A DNA stretch of 64,000 nucleotides from RYN-428 sp035551995. Lineage in GTDB: Bacteria; Planctomycetota; Phycisphaerae; Tepidisphaerales; Tepidisphaeraceae. A program made the translations under genes and the position numbers. This document shows positions 1-9,603 of the stretch, piece by piece (the stretch's first letter is position 1; each line of letters begins with the position of its first letter). The DNA lies in NCBI GenBank assembly GCA_035551995.1, contig DASZME010000096.1, forward strand, positions 1 through 64,000, in the 5' to 3' direction. Under the pieces are notes generated by a model that saw nothing but the letters and a program-made list of their open reading frames with translations, was not told where the DNA came from and made no database searches.

Positions 1-175
1 CGGCCGCGGTCTTTAATTGAGAGCCCGGATCGTCAGTCATGAATCGCCACGTCGTTCCAGGCCGCAAGAAAATGGTCTGGGAAAGCTGAGAAACCGGGGC
101 TACCGCTTTCGATGACCCGTATTCCCGCGACTGCTCCTTGATAGCCGAGGACGGAACCCCGCGGATCACTCAAAT

Positions 176-2788
176 CTAATTGGGCTGCGCCGCCGACGTA
201 GCCTCTCCTCCCGGGACCGCGAGCAGTTCCGGTTCCGTCCACGCCGCTTGTCTGGCTCCAACCTCGCCGCGAACCTTCGCCACCGTAACCGGCTTTACCG
301 GCGCCGCGTCGTGGTCCCATTCGTGGCGAAGATAGGTCAGCGTGTCGGCGATCTGCGCGTCGTCGAGAACCGCCAGCGTCGGCATCTCCAGATTCGGGCT
401 CCAGCCCGCCACGTGCCATTCCCCCTTGGCGCCGTTGAGAACGATCCGGATCAGGCGCGCCTCCGGTCCCAGCGCGATCGGCGAATCCCGCAACGACGGC
501 GCCTTCCCCTCAAACCCGCGCCCGTCCGGCTGATGACACTGCGCGCACACCGCGCCGAACAGGCTTTTGCCCCGCTTGAAACTCGCCTTGTCGTCGCCGA
601 TTAATACCGTCGGCTCTTTTTCCTTGGGCTGGCCGGGCCATCGCACAAACGACTCGGCATGTTTGGCCAGACTTGCCGTCAGCGGATCCTTATCCTCTTC
701 CAGACCAAGCAGCGCCGCCGGCCTTTCTTTTAACGTCACTTTGGCGGGCTTGGATTGGCCCTTGTTGATCATCGAAATGCCGCCGAGGATCGCGATGCGA
801 CGCCATTGCATCGGGGCCGCGGCCTGTGCGGCGGCGTCGAAGAGGCGCGACGCGGCCGCCGCCTTGCCCGAACGAAACGCCGCGCTCGATAGTGCCGATA
901 TCACCGCGCGCCGGCCCGGCGTTTCCTTGTCCCACCCCGGATCTTCCAAAACCCGCGAGAGGAAGTCGATCTCCCGGCCCCCAAGACCACTCACCGCCGC
1001 GTCCAGGATAAACGGCGATTGGCCCGCGTCATACAAAACACCGATGATTGCATCTTCTACTTTGACGCTTGTTATGCCGCTCAGGCTCAACACGAACTGA
1101 AGCCGTACGTCCCGGCGGTCGCGCAGTTTCAGGACGGCATCGAGCATTTTTCCGTCGGCGTCGGCCAGCGCCGGTTCGCTGAGGCGAATGGCCGCGGCGC
1201 ACACCCTGGCGTCGTTGTCGCCCAACCCCGTCTCAAGAACGGCGGCGTTCAACTTGTCCATGCCGCTCAGCGCCCACAGCGCGTGCAGCCGGGCGAGCGG
1301 ACTGGCGCTTGTTTCGGCGAGGCGTTCCAGCGGAGCGACGGAGGCCGGATCGTGGCGTTCCACAAGCAGACGCTGGGCCGTATCCCGACGCCAGCCGTTG
1401 GGATCGGAAAGATGGTTAATGAGACGATCAATGGGTTCCTTCGACAACTTTGGAACGGCTTCAAGCTGAACGCCCTTCTTGACGACGCGCCAGATTCTCC
1501 CTTCGTGCAGCGGCTGTTCCAGGTCGCGCTCGAAGACCTGATGGCGAAGATACGGCGTCACATAGGTCTTATGTTGGATCACGCCGCGGTACATATCGAC
1601 GATGTACAGCGCGCCGTCGGGACCGGTGAAGGCATTAACGGGACGGAATCGCTCGTCGGATGAGGTGAGAAATTCGAGCTTCGGCATATTCTTCGCCGGC
1701 TGATAATAAACGCCGGTCGATTTCACCACGCCGTCGGATTCCGTCAGGCGCTTGCGCATCACGATGTTTCCGGCCGGCTCGGGAATGAACGCGTCGCCGT
1801 TGGCGTCGTCGCCCAGCGCGGTTCCGCGGAAGATCGCCGGGCCGCAGGTGGCGGTTACGGTGGCCAGCCTGCCGTCGCGAAGATTTCCCGGCTCATACCC
1901 GCGGTTGATTCCCGGATTCGGACGCGAAGACCACGTGGTTTGATTGTTTTCCACGCGCACGTTGGCGCCGCCGGGCTTGTAATCGGGATTGCGCGACAGG
2001 TATTGGGTCGGAATCATATCGCCGCGAAGCTGGTCGGAGTTGTAGTTGAAATAAAGCCGCCCGACGTCGTCCTGCGTGATGCCCCACTGGCCGCGATTGG
2101 CCGTTGGACCGCTTTCAAATTTGCCGTCGCCGAGATAGCGAAATCGCACCTTGGAATTTGCGCTGTAAATCCAGTTGTCGCGCGCCCACAGCAGGCCGTT
2201 GTCTCCATATTCCGGATCGCGGCCGAGGCCGTATTTTTCGTCGATCTCACTCTTTTCGTCGCACTGCAAATCGCCCTTGCTATCCCGGCAAAACCACAAG
2301 TGCGGCGGCGACGCCACCAGCACGCCGTCCCCCACCGCCGATACCGCGCGCGGCAGATACAGGTGATCGAGAAATATCGTCGACTTGTCGTAACGGCCGT
2401 CGCCGCGCGTCTCTTCCAGCACACTGATGCGCCCGATGGCGGCATCCTCGTCGTGCGCGTAGACGTCGGGCATGTACCCGCGCATCTCGCACACCCACAT
2501 CCGGCCATCGGCGTCAAAGGCGATCGATACCGGATCCTGAACCTGCGGCTCACTGGCCACCAACTCGATCGAATAGCCCGGCGCCAGCGCGAATGACTTC
2601 AACTCCTCGGCCGGCGAAAGATTCGGCGCCGGCGGGCATGGATAATGCGCCACCGTGTCGGCGGTCGGTTTGGTCGTCGGCTGGGTGTCGGCGTGATGCG
2701 CCCGCCCCGCGTTGTTCGCCGTCGCATATGCGGCGAGCATGCCTGCCGCGGCCCAAATGAAGAGATACGAAATTGCGCGTCGGTTCAT
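176..2788 (-). CDS. PVC-type membrane-bound dehydrogenase with c-type heme domain
   Basis: An 870-residue secreted protein. Residues 1-28 look like a signal peptide with a hydrophobic core. Residues about 60-430 have the propeller-like dehydrogenase domain typical of Planctomycetota ('FALAPGYSIELVASEP', 'DGRMWVCEMRGYMPD', 'GPDGALYIVDMYRGVIQH'). Alpha-helical HEAT-like repeats follow (about 445-680). A C-terminal cytochrome c domain carries one heme site, CAQCH, at about 748-752. Such proteins are thought to oxidise sugars or other organics in the periplasm and pass electrons to heme, but substrates are mostly unknown. Unlike the two related proteins in this window it lacks a long region after the heme domain beyond about 118 residues. 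It stands alone on the minus strand, and its stop lies 175 bases from the window edge. The family call is strong; the substrate is not known. Confidence 0.9.
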   Translation of the reverse strand: MNRRAISYLFIWAAAGMLAAYATANNAGRAHHADTQPTTKPTADTVAHYPCPPAPNLSPAEELKSFALAPGYSIELVASEPQVQDPVSIAFDADGRMWVCEMRGYMPDVYAHDEDAAIGRISVLEETRGDGRYDKSTIFLDHLYLPRAVSAVGDGVLVASPPHLWFCRDSKGDLQCDEKSEIDEKYGLGRDPEYGDNGLLWARDNWIYSANSKVRFRYLGDGKFESGPTANRGQWGITQDDVGRLYFNYNSDQLRGDMIPTQYLSRNPDYKPGGANVRVENNQTTWSSRPNPGINRGYEPGNLRDGRLATVTATCGPAIFRGTALGDDANGDAFIPEPAGNIVMRKRLTESDGVVKSTGVYYQPAKNMPKLEFLTSSDERFRPVNAFTGPDGALYIVDMYRGVIQHKTYVTPYLRHQVFERDLEQPLHEGRIWRVVKKGVQLEAVPKLSKEPIDRLINHLSDPNGWRRDTAQRLLVERHDPASVAPLERLAETSASPLARLHALWALSGMDKLNAAVLETGLGDNDARVCAAAIRLSEPALADADGKMLDAVLKLRDRRDVRLQFVLSLSGITSVKVEDAIIGVLYDAGQSPFILDAAVSGLGGREIDFLSRVLEDPGWDKETPGRRAVISALSSAAFRSGKAAAASRLFDAAAQAAAPMQWRRIAILGGISMINKGQSKPAKVTLKERPAALLGLEEDKDPLTASLAKHAESFVRWPGQPKEKEPTVLIGDDKASFKRGKSLFGAVCAQCHQPDGRGFEGKAPSLRDSPIALGPEARLIRIVLNGAKGEWHVAGWSPNLEMPTLAVLDDAQIADTLTYLRHEWDHDAAPVKPVTVAKVRGEVGARQAAWTEPELLAVPGGEATSAAQPN

Positions 2789-2941
2789 ATGCGTGATTGT
2801 CCTTTGATTATCGTCCAGTCGCGTCAGACGCCTCCGGCCTTACATGATGCCGGCGCCCATCATATTGAAATGCCGCCGCGCGGACAGTTCCCCATAAAGT
2901 GCGCCGGCCTCACAGACGATACAGCTTCCAGAGGTTGCACT

Positions 2942-3442
2942 ATGGATTTTGAACCGGGCACGACATCGACCGAATCAAACGATCGCGACGGCAGCGTCTC
3001 TCACGACGGCGCGCACGCGACCGCGTGCGCCGCCGCGAATTCACCCCAGGGCCAGGACCGGCCCGCACGCGGACCGGATCGTCGCGGCGAAAAGCGCGTT
3101 AACCGCCGAACGGGCCTCGATCGACGAATCGAGCGCCCGGAGACCGCCGGTTACGACGGCGTCGAACGCCGGGCGGCCGAAGATCGCCGAAACACACTCG
3201 AGCGCCGACGCGGCCCCGGCCGGCGTCTTTGCGATGATCGCAAGGCCGCCGAGGAAGGTGAAATGACCGCCTATCAATTTGAGTTTGTCCAGGCGATTCA
3301 AACGTATAAAAAGGTCAACAAAAAGATGTATCCGACTTTCACCGAGCTTCTGGAAATCCTTCTGCAGCTTGGATACCGCAAGGTTCTTAAACGGACCATT
3401 CGCATCGAAGCGCCGGAGCCCCGGCTCTTCGACGCGGCATAG
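2942..3442 (+). CDS. Small basic protein with RR-rich repeats
   Basis: A 166-residue protein with no recognised function. Residues about 45-100 are dominated by spaced double-arginine units ('GPDRRGEKRVNRRTGLDRR', 'GVERRAAEDRRNTLERRR'), giving an extended, very basic and probably disordered segment. The last 60 residues form a compact domain ('TAYQFEFVQAIQTYKKVNKK', 'YPTFTELLEILLQLGYRKV') that looks helical. I chose the ATG at 2942 because upstream in-frame codons fall in the region divergent from the neighbouring minus-strand gene and read as non-coding. GxDRR-type repeats are seen before PilZ and regulatory domains in other bacteria, but no PilZ domain is present here. It may bind nucleic acid or an acidic partner; this is inference from charge only. 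Confidence 0.65.
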   Translation: MDFEPGTTSTESNDRDGSVSHDGAHATACAAANSPQGQDRPARGPDRRGEKRVNRRTGLDRRIERPETAGYDGVERRAAEDRRNTLERRRGPGRRLCDDRKAAEEGEMTAYQFEFVQAIQTYKKVNKKMYPTFTELLEILLQLGYRKVLKRTIRIEAPEPRLFDAA

Positions 3443-3480
3443 TTCAACGCCGGGTAATTTTTGTTCGGGAAATGATCGCG

Positions 3481-3518
3481 GCAAAGGCTCCGCGCGCAGA
3501 CGCACGCGGAGCATTTGC
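3481..3518. terminator. Hairpin between convergent genes
   Basis: An inverted repeat with arms 3487-3494 (GCTCCGCG) and 3505-3512 (CGCGGAGC). After one mismatch it extends outward through GCAAA/TTTGC, giving about 13 pairs with a 10-base loop. It sits between the ends of two convergent genes (stops at 3442 and 3569), where a bidirectional terminator is expected. It lacks a clean U tract on either side, so it may slow or stabilise ends and not terminate by itself. Confidence 0.4.
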
Positions 3519-3568
3519 TGTGTTCCCATTCAGCTTGCTTTTTCTTGTCAAGCTATCCGCCGTAAATT

Positions 3569-6500
3569 CTACTTCGCGGGCGCCGCTAGTTCGCCGGTCG
3601 GATTGGGGGCCGGATTGAGCTGGCACGAAAGCTCCTCGGATTTTCTGTTCTTACCTTCGATTCCGAAAGTGAGCGTATGTCGGCCGGCGGTGAATTCGAT
3701 CGCGGCCGATTCCGATAGCGCCCGCGGCTTTCCGTCGATCCAGAATCGAACGCCGGCGGGATCGTTCAATTCCAGGGCGAACTTTCCAGACTTGGTCACT
3801 TCCAGCGCGCATTTGGCCCACAGATCGCTTCCGGTCGGCGCCACTTCCGACAGCGGAAGTTGGCCGTTGGTCTGGCTGTATCGCGTTGACCAGACCGCCG
3901 GATCCGATGGCGGCGTTTCCGAGAGCGATCCCGTCGACGCAGGCGCCGTCTCCCAGGCGCGGAGCATTGGAGCGGGTGGCACGCGATAGGCGCCGGGTTT
4001 TCCAAGTTCGCTTAAGAAGCGGATCAGGTCGACCAGTTCCTTGTGCGTGAGGCCGTCGGTCAGGCCGTCGGGCATGAGGGAGCCGATGTCGCGCTTGGCC
4101 TTGATGTTGGACACGGGGATGTGGATCAACCGGCCGGTGGCCGGCTCGCGCAGGATATATTCGGATTTATCCTCGCTCACGCGATAGCCCTGAAGCACGT
4201 CGCCGTCCTTCGTTTGCACGAGGGAGGCGCCATATCCTTCCTTGATCTGGCGCTGCGGCCAAAGAACCGACTCGACGACCAGATCGATCGGCAACGCCGT
4301 CCCGACGGGCGCCAAGTCAGGGCCGACGTGCCCGCCCGCCCCGCCGATGGAATGACAGGCAAAACAGTTGGTCATCTGGCTGCGAAATACACGTTCACCT
4401 GCGGCAGGATCGCCGGACGTGGTCGCCTCGGCGGCGAGCGATTCGACAAGCCGCGGATCATATTCCAGTTTTATTCCCGAATTCCCCGCGAATGAACTCA
4501 ACACTTCCCACAGGCGGCCGCTCTGACCGCCGCTGGCGCTGAGCGCGCGAAGCGCGAGCTTGGCCGAATCCTTGGGCAATGTCTTGAGGGTTAGACACGA
4601 CGCGGCCAGCGCATCGGCCCCGCCGTCGCGCGCGAGGAACGCGGGGATCAGCCGCGCCGCCTCGGCGCCGCCGTCGTCTTTCAGTTCCGCCGCCGCGAAA
4701 GACGCGGCGGAATTCACGTCCAACCGGGCCAGCGCCACGATCGCCATCGAGCGCGATGCCGGCGTTCCCTGCGACGGCTTGGCCAGATCGCCCAGGGTCT
4801 TCGCGGAAGCCGCTCCGCCCAGATCCGCCATCGCCTCATCGGCCGCATGTCGCACGAGGCTGGAAACCGCCGCGTCTTTGGCGATCGATTCGATTTCGCT
4901 TCGGAAGGCCTCAATCTTCCACAGCCCCGCCAACGTTATCGCAGCGGCGCGGAGGCGGTCTTCCTTTGACTCAAGCGGTCGGCGCAGGATCGCGATCCGA
5001 TCGCCGGCGGGCGCGGTTTTGCGCAGCCGGAAATTATCCGCCATCGCCTCAAGCACTCGGCCGGCGACATTGGGATTGACCCACACCGCCGGATCGCTCA
5101 AGAGCGCCGTCAATTCATCGGCGCCGCCCGCGGAAGCGAGCAGCGCGAGGGCGCCGTCTTTCGATTCGCCGGTCAGTTTTCCCGACCGGACGAGATTCAA
5201 CAGCGATCGTAAAACATCCGGCGATCCATCCGCCTTGCACAAGGCCGCGAGGCGCTCGGGCTTGTCGTCGAACGTCAACTGGCCGGCGTCGAACGCCGGT
5301 TGCCAGGAAGGTTTGAGCGCGGCGACGGCTTGAATGAGGGCTTCATTCAGGAATCGGTCCATCGGCCGATCGGTGACGATCATCGCCGCCTCCAGGGCGG
5401 CTGGCGACGGAACGTAGGACGCCGAGACGACGGCTTCCAATCGCACGCGCGGGCTTTCGTCGGCGGCGGCGCGGCGCAAGAGCCCAGCTGCGTCGGGAAG
5501 CCGATCGGCCCAGTGTCCGATGACGCCGACGGCGTAAGCGCGGGCGCGCGCGTCGCCGGCCGAGAGAAGCCGTTGGAGCAATTTTTCGTTAATCGTTTCC
5601 TGCGATTCAAAAACGCCAAGCGATTCGTAAAGCAGATGCTCATATTGCGGATCGCTCGGATCGAGGCTGACCAGCCATTTTTCCAGGGCGTGGCAGACCG
5701 GACTTGCCTCTTTTTCGGCCAGCAAGCGCTTGGTTTGGAAGCGCGTCCACCGTTCGGGAGACCGAAGTTGCTCGAAAAGATCCGGGATGGAGAGCGTCGT
5801 CAATTCCGGCTGAGTAACGCTCGCCATTCCCTTGGCGGCGATTCTCCAGATTCGACCGTGGACATGATCGCGATCGGGATGATGCAGCGACGCCTGATAG
5901 TGCCCGATGATCGGATTGTAAAAATCCGCGACGTAGATCGCGCCGTCCGGCCCAACCTTCACGTCGACCGGTCGAAAACTCGAATGCGTCGACACCAGAA
6001 GCGGCGGCAAATCCTTGGCGTGAAAACCGGAGCCGTCGTCGTTCAGCTTGAACCAGTAGACCGAGTTATTCAGGATGCTTCCGCAAACCATCCGCCCCTG
6101 CACGTTGGCCGGCATTGCCTTGGAGTCGATGATATCGACGCCGCAATATTTAATGTTTCGCAGATCGGAGATTTGCCGGGGGTCGAGAAAGTGGGTCGTG
6201 CGGATCATGGCCGGCAGCAGGTAGTAAATTCCCTGCCCGTTGCCCGCGGTCATGACGGGCTGTCCCCAATCGTCAAAGACGATTCCCCACGGATTTTGCG
6301 GTCCCCGATCCAATCCCAAAAACGGATCAAGCCGGCCGATGCGCGGGCGGTAACGCCACACGCCGGCCTTTTCCAGGCGCTCGATACCCCACGGCGTTTC
6401 GACCCGCGAGAAGGCGTGCAATCCCTGGCAAAACATCAATTCGCCGCCGGGCCCCCAGATGAAGGAGTTGATATCCTGATGCGAATCACCCGTAAAAAAA

Positions 6501-6985
6501 CCGCGCAATATCGCCCGCGGCACGCCGGCATGACCCGTAGCGCCTTCCTCGTTCAGATGAACCAGATCGTTGCCGTTCGTGCAATACACCCCGCCGTCGC
6601 CGATCTCCAACCCCAACGGCATCAGCAGGCCCCGCGCAAAGACCGTCGATCGATCCGCGCGCCCCAGATGCTTTGTATCCTCCAGAACAACGATACGATC
6701 GTCGGGCGTCTGCCGAGGCGTCGGCTGCGGGTAAGATGGAATGCACGATACGAAAAGCCGCCCGCGCGGATCCCACCGCATCTGTACCGGCTTGACGATT
6801 CCATCGGCCTCCGACGCGAACAAGCTCACCTCAAACCCGTCGGCGACACGAAAAGAATCGAGTTCAGCCTGCGGATCGTTCTTGTCCAGATCCCGCCCGC
6901 GCGTCGCGACCGGCAGGGAAAAAAAGGCCGCGAAAAAGCAGCGAGCGATAATTTTTGACGTACACTCGGCAAGTTTTTTACGCAT
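3569..6985 (-). CDS. Giant PVC-type heme-binding dehydrogenase
   Basis: A 1138-residue secreted protein. It begins with a short signal-like stretch ('RCFFAAFFSLPVATRG'). A propeller-type dehydrogenase domain spans about 40-390 ('FEVSLFASEADGIVKPVQ', 'WDPRGRLFVSCIPSYPQP', 'GPDGAIYVADFYNPIIGH'), followed by a long HEAT-like helical region (about 400-850). The cytochrome c core has CFACH at about 874-878, followed by a PVC-type extension ('GQVL/VLQGYRVSEDKSEY' pattern, 'SLMPDGLTDGLTHKELVDLI'). A C-terminal beta domain (about 1000-1120) resembles a PA14-like or carbohydrate-binding sandwich ('GVRFWIDGKPRALSES'). It lies 81 bases downstream of an SGNH hydrolase gene on the same strand. That hydrolase is commonly fused N-terminal to this kind of protein, so the two probably act together on an extracellular glycan. 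Substrate not determinable. Confidence 0.9.
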   Translation of the reverse strand: MRKKLAECTSKIIARCFFAAFFSLPVATRGRDLDKNDPQAELDSFRVADGFEVSLFASEADGIVKPVQMRWDPRGRLFVSCIPSYPQPTPRQTPDDRIVVLEDTKHLGRADRSTVFARGLLMPLGLEIGDGGVYCTNGNDLVHLNEEGATGHAGVPRAILRGFFTGDSHQDINSFIWGPGGELMFCQGLHAFSRVETPWGIERLEKAGVWRYRPRIGRLDPFLGLDRGPQNPWGIVFDDWGQPVMTAGNGQGIYYLLPAMIRTTHFLDPRQISDLRNIKYCGVDIIDSKAMPANVQGRMVCGSILNNSVYWFKLNDDGSGFHAKDLPPLLVSTHSSFRPVDVKVGPDGAIYVADFYNPIIGHYQASLHHPDRDHVHGRIWRIAAKGMASVTQPELTTLSIPDLFEQLRSPERWTRFQTKRLLAEKEASPVCHALEKWLVSLDPSDPQYEHLLYESLGVFESQETINEKLLQRLLSAGDARARAYAVGVIGHWADRLPDAAGLLRRAAADESPRVRLEAVVSASYVPSPAALEAAMIVTDRPMDRFLNEALIQAVAALKPSWQPAFDAGQLTFDDKPERLAALCKADGSPDVLRSLLNLVRSGKLTGESKDGALALLASAGGADELTALLSDPAVWVNPNVAGRVLEAMADNFRLRKTAPAGDRIAILRRPLESKEDRLRAAAITLAGLWKIEAFRSEIESIAKDAAVSSLVRHAADEAMADLGGAASAKTLGDLAKPSQGTPASRSMAIVALARLDVNSAASFAAAELKDDGGAEAARLIPAFLARDGGADALAASCLTLKTLPKDSAKLALRALSASGGQSGRLWEVLSSFAGNSGIKLEYDPRLVESLAAEATTSGDPAAGERVFRSQMTNCFACHSIGGAGGHVGPDLAPVGTALPIDLVVESVLWPQRQIKEGYGASLVQTKDGDVLQGYRVSEDKSEYILREPATGRLIHIPVSNIKAKRDIGSLMPDGLTDGLTHKELVDLIRFLSELGKPGAYRVPPAPMLRAWETAPASTGSLSETPPSDPAVWSTRYSQTNGQLPLSEVAPTGSDLWAKCALEVTKSGKFALELNDPAGVRFWIDGKPRALSESAAIEFTAGRHTLTFGIEGKNRKSEELSCQLNPAPNPTGELAAPAK

Positions 6986-7066
6986 AACGACTTAACTTTC
7001 GCAGCGTCACTCCGCCCCCCTTCTCCCTTCAAGGGAAAGGGCGCCGGAATGCTTTTTGGGCCGGGC

Positions 7067-8665
7067 CTACTCTCCCAATTTCTTCGCCTGCTCGGCGATC
7101 TTGGACTCCTGCCGTTCGACCAGCGCAAGATATTCCTGAACCTCGGCGGGAAGCCAGCGGATTCGGCTCTCGATATGATCGCGGCTGCTCGGCTGGCTGA
7201 TGCGATCTCCATTCATGAAGGCCCAATTTATCGGGCGCCAATAACGGGACCATAGCGCGTTTTTGGCGACGATCGCCGTTCGGATCGTCTCCAGTTCCTG
7301 CCGCTGGAATCGCGGGCGATCGTCGTCGCTCATCGGATCGGTGGAGTTGACGCCAAGCTGCCGGGCGATTTCCCGGGCGGCGATGGCGTGACCATATGTC
7401 GTAAGATGGAGCCCGTCCCGCGTGAGCGGATGCAAAGCGCGCGACGAGAGCAACGGCGAAAAAAGATCGACATAAAGCAGCCCGCGTTTCTCCGCCAGTT
7501 TGCGGACCGCCGCGGCATACGACGCAAGGTCGCCGTTATGACGCGTTCGATCTGGCCACGGCGCCGCGGTCATCATGAACGGCGTCGGCGACAGCAAGAC
7601 GATCCGGCGCGTGCGATGTTCAAATTCATCCAGCAGTTTAACGTAACCGGCGACAAATTCTTCCAATCCCGCTTTCCCGGCAAACGATTCCATCTGCCCG
7701 AATTGCACGAACAACACGCTGGCGCCGACGCGCTCGAATTGCCGCGACCATGGCCCGAAATTGATGATCCGCCATTGCTCGAAGACCGTGTCCCCTTCCC
7801 ACGCCATGTCGCGGAAGAGAACGCGCTTGTCCGCGGCGCCGGCGGTCAGAAGCGTTTCCAGATATCCGGCCGCTTGCGACGCATTGGCGTCCTCGCCGCC
7901 GACGAGGACGACGACGTCATTTTTCTCCGTCGAAAAATGGCCGCCAAACGGGATCGACGCGGACGGCTTGGAACGCAGCCACGGCAGCCCGGCGTCGGTC
8001 ATCGCCGCGATTTCGTCGGCATCGACCGAACGACTATAGACGCGAACATCGTCAATCAGGCCCGCATAGGACGGCGTCTTTCCGTCGCCCTCTCCGATTC
8101 GCAGCGGTTGCGACGCCGCTCCATTCCCGGCGCCAGCGTCACCGTCAGCCGCCAGCGCGCCGTTGACATAGAGTGCGATCTTTCCCGGATTATGAAAAGC
8201 AGCTGCGATGTGATACCACTGGCCGAAGGCGATCCGGTCGGCCGCCGTCACGATCGTCCGGGCGCCAACGCGAAAGCTGACGGCTTGATTGGGCAGCATC
8301 TCGACCGACCAGCCGTGAGATGCGTCTCCCCTTCCGACAATCATTGCCGCCTTGGAATCCAGCGGGCAAATCCACAGGCTTACCGTGAAATCGCCCGCCC
8401 CGGCGTCGGGCAGTCCTTCGATTTTGACGGCGGTATCGACCCCATTGCACCAAAGCAGTTTTCCCGATCCGCCGACGGGAGATTCGAAAAACTCGGCCCG
8501 CCCGGATAGCGTTCCATCGTGGGGCGCCGACGCCGAGTCGTGTGCGTTGCCGTCCAATCCCCAGTGGCCGATCAATCGCTCATCCGGCCCGCCATGCGCG
8601 ATTGGCGCCATCGACAACACCGCAAATATGGCGATGAAGAGCAGTCTGAAAAAACAGGTTGACAT
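7067..8665 (-). CDS. LamG-SGNH/GDSL hydrolase, secreted
   Basis: A 532-residue protein with a signal peptide (residues 1-25, 'FFRLLFIAIFAVLSMAPIAH'). A LamG/concanavalin-like jelly roll covers about 30-235 ('LIGHWGLDGNAHDSASAPHD', 'YAGLIDDVRVYSRSVDADEI'). An SGNH esterase fold follows at about 245-455 with 'VVVLVGGEDANASQAAGYLE', 'FGQME' in block III position and 'DGLHLTTYGHAIAARE' as the catalytic D-x-x-H block. The block I serine is not in a canonical GDS; 'VGGED' occupies that place, which is usual for the planctomycete subgroup fused to PVC heme proteins. The 80 C-terminal residues are helical. The stop is 81 bases before the PVC heme protein gene and the start is 32 bases after rfbD, so it may be co-transcribed with both. 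Likely acts on acylated glycans outside the cell (inference). Confidence 0.8.
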   Translation of the reverse strand: MSTCFFRLLFIAIFAVLSMAPIAHGGPDERLIGHWGLDGNAHDSASAPHDGTLSGRAEFFESPVGGSGKLLWCNGVDTAVKIEGLPDAGAGDFTVSLWICPLDSKAAMIVGRGDASHGWSVEMLPNQAVSFRVGARTIVTAADRIAFGQWYHIAAAFHNPGKIALYVNGALAADGDAGAGNGAASQPLRIGEGDGKTPSYAGLIDDVRVYSRSVDADEIAAMTDAGLPWLRSKPSASIPFGGHFSTEKNDVVVLVGGEDANASQAAGYLETLLTAGAADKRVLFRDMAWEGDTVFEQWRIINFGPWSRQFERVGASVLFVQFGQMESFAGKAGLEEFVAGYVKLLDEFEHRTRRIVLLSPTPFMMTAAPWPDRTRHNGDLASYAAAVRKLAEKRGLLYVDLFSPLLSSRALHPLTRDGLHLTTYGHAIAAREIARQLGVNSTDPMSDDDRPRFQRQELETIRTAIVAKNALWSRYWRPINWAFMNGDRISQPSSRDHIESRIRWLPAEVQEYLALVERQESKIAEQAKKLGE

Positions 8666-8697
8666 GACGGGCCGCTTTCCGAGAGTTCAGACACGTA

Positions 8698-9567
8698 TCA
8701 CTTCGCTTGCGACGCGACCGCATAATCACGCAGCGCGTCCTGCCAGGGTCGCATCGGCCGCCCGACGCACCTGGCGAAGGGTTCGGTGTCCAGCACGCTA
8801 TACGCGGGTCGAATGGCGGATTTGGGACGCATCTTGAACCATTCCGCCGACGTTGTCTGCGCGACATCGAATTTAATGTCGAACGCTTCCAGCGTCGCCT
8901 TGGCAAACTCAAACCAGCTCACCTGGCCCGTATTCGTTAGATGCCAGATGCCACTTTGATTACGCTCGAGCAGATCGAGCGTGGCGGCGGCAAGATCATC
9001 GGTGTACGTCGGAGAGCCGACCTGATCGTTCACCACTTTCAACGGCTGATTGGCGCGGGCGCGATCCACGATCGTCTTCGGAAAATTCGGACCGTTCAGA
9101 CCATACAGCCACGCCGTGCGCGCGATGATCCATTGCTCGGGCGCGTTTTGTCGAAGCAATTGTTCGCCGAGCAATTTCGAGCGGCCGTAGGCGCTGAGCG
9201 GACCGGCGGCGTCGGTCGCGCGATACGGCCGTGTTCCGTGACCGTCGAAGACGAAATCGGTGCTGAAATGAACGAGATACGTTCCATATTCACGGCAAAG
9301 CTTGGCGATGGCGCCGACGGCATGACCATTGATGGCATTGGCCAACTCCTCCTGTTCCTCGCACAAATCCACCTTGGTGTGCGCTGCGCAGTTGAACACC
9401 AGCGTGGGGCGTCGCGTTTTGAAAAGTTCGGCCATCGATGATTGATTGGTAATATCGCATTCCGGAAGGTCAACGCCGTGCGCTGTTTGACCGCGCGATT
9501 GAAGATTGCGGAACAATGCATGGGCCAACATGCCTTTGGCGCCGATGATGACGATGGATTGAATCAT
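8698..9567 (-). CDS. rfbD: dTDP-4-dehydrorhamnose reductase
   Basis: Last enzyme of dTDP-L-rhamnose synthesis: NAD(P)H reduction of dTDP-4-keto-rhamnose. It is a 289-residue short-chain dehydrogenase with the N-terminal nucleotide motif 'IVIIGAKGMLAHALF', 'NCAAHTKVDLCEEQ', 'FSTDFVFDG', the catalytic 'YGRSKLLGE' and 'RTAWLYG', all in family order and of normal length. The start is placed at 9567 because the Rossmann strand begins right after it; eleven extra in-frame codons upstream add nothing conserved. It is the last rfb gene of a minus-strand run whose earlier members (rfbA, rfbB) lie 1-3 kb upstream, separated by a GNAT gene, a hypothetical gene and a palindromic repeat. The product probably feeds rhamnose into cell-surface polysaccharide. 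Confidence 0.92.
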   Translation of the reverse strand: MIQSIVIIGAKGMLAHALFRNLQSRGQTAHGVDLPECDITNQSSMAELFKTRRPTLVFNCAAHTKVDLCEEQEELANAINGHAVGAIAKLCREYGTYLVHFSTDFVFDGHGTRPYRATDAAGPLSAYGRSKLLGEQLLRQNAPEQWIIARTAWLYGLNGPNFPKTIVDRARANQPLKVVNDQVGSPTYTDDLAAATLDLLERNQSGIWHLTNTGQVSWFEFAKATLEAFDIKFDVAQTTSAEWFKMRPKSAIRPAYSVLDTEPFARCVGRPMRPWQDALRDYAVASQAK

Positions 9568-9603
9568 GGTGTTGTTCGCGGATGAAATCGGACTTGGCAT
9601 TTT

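Noticed and set aside
5300..6958. 552-codon open frame opposite the PVC heme protein
   Set aside because: Antisense shadow of high-GC coding sequence; no ribosome binding site, no family features.
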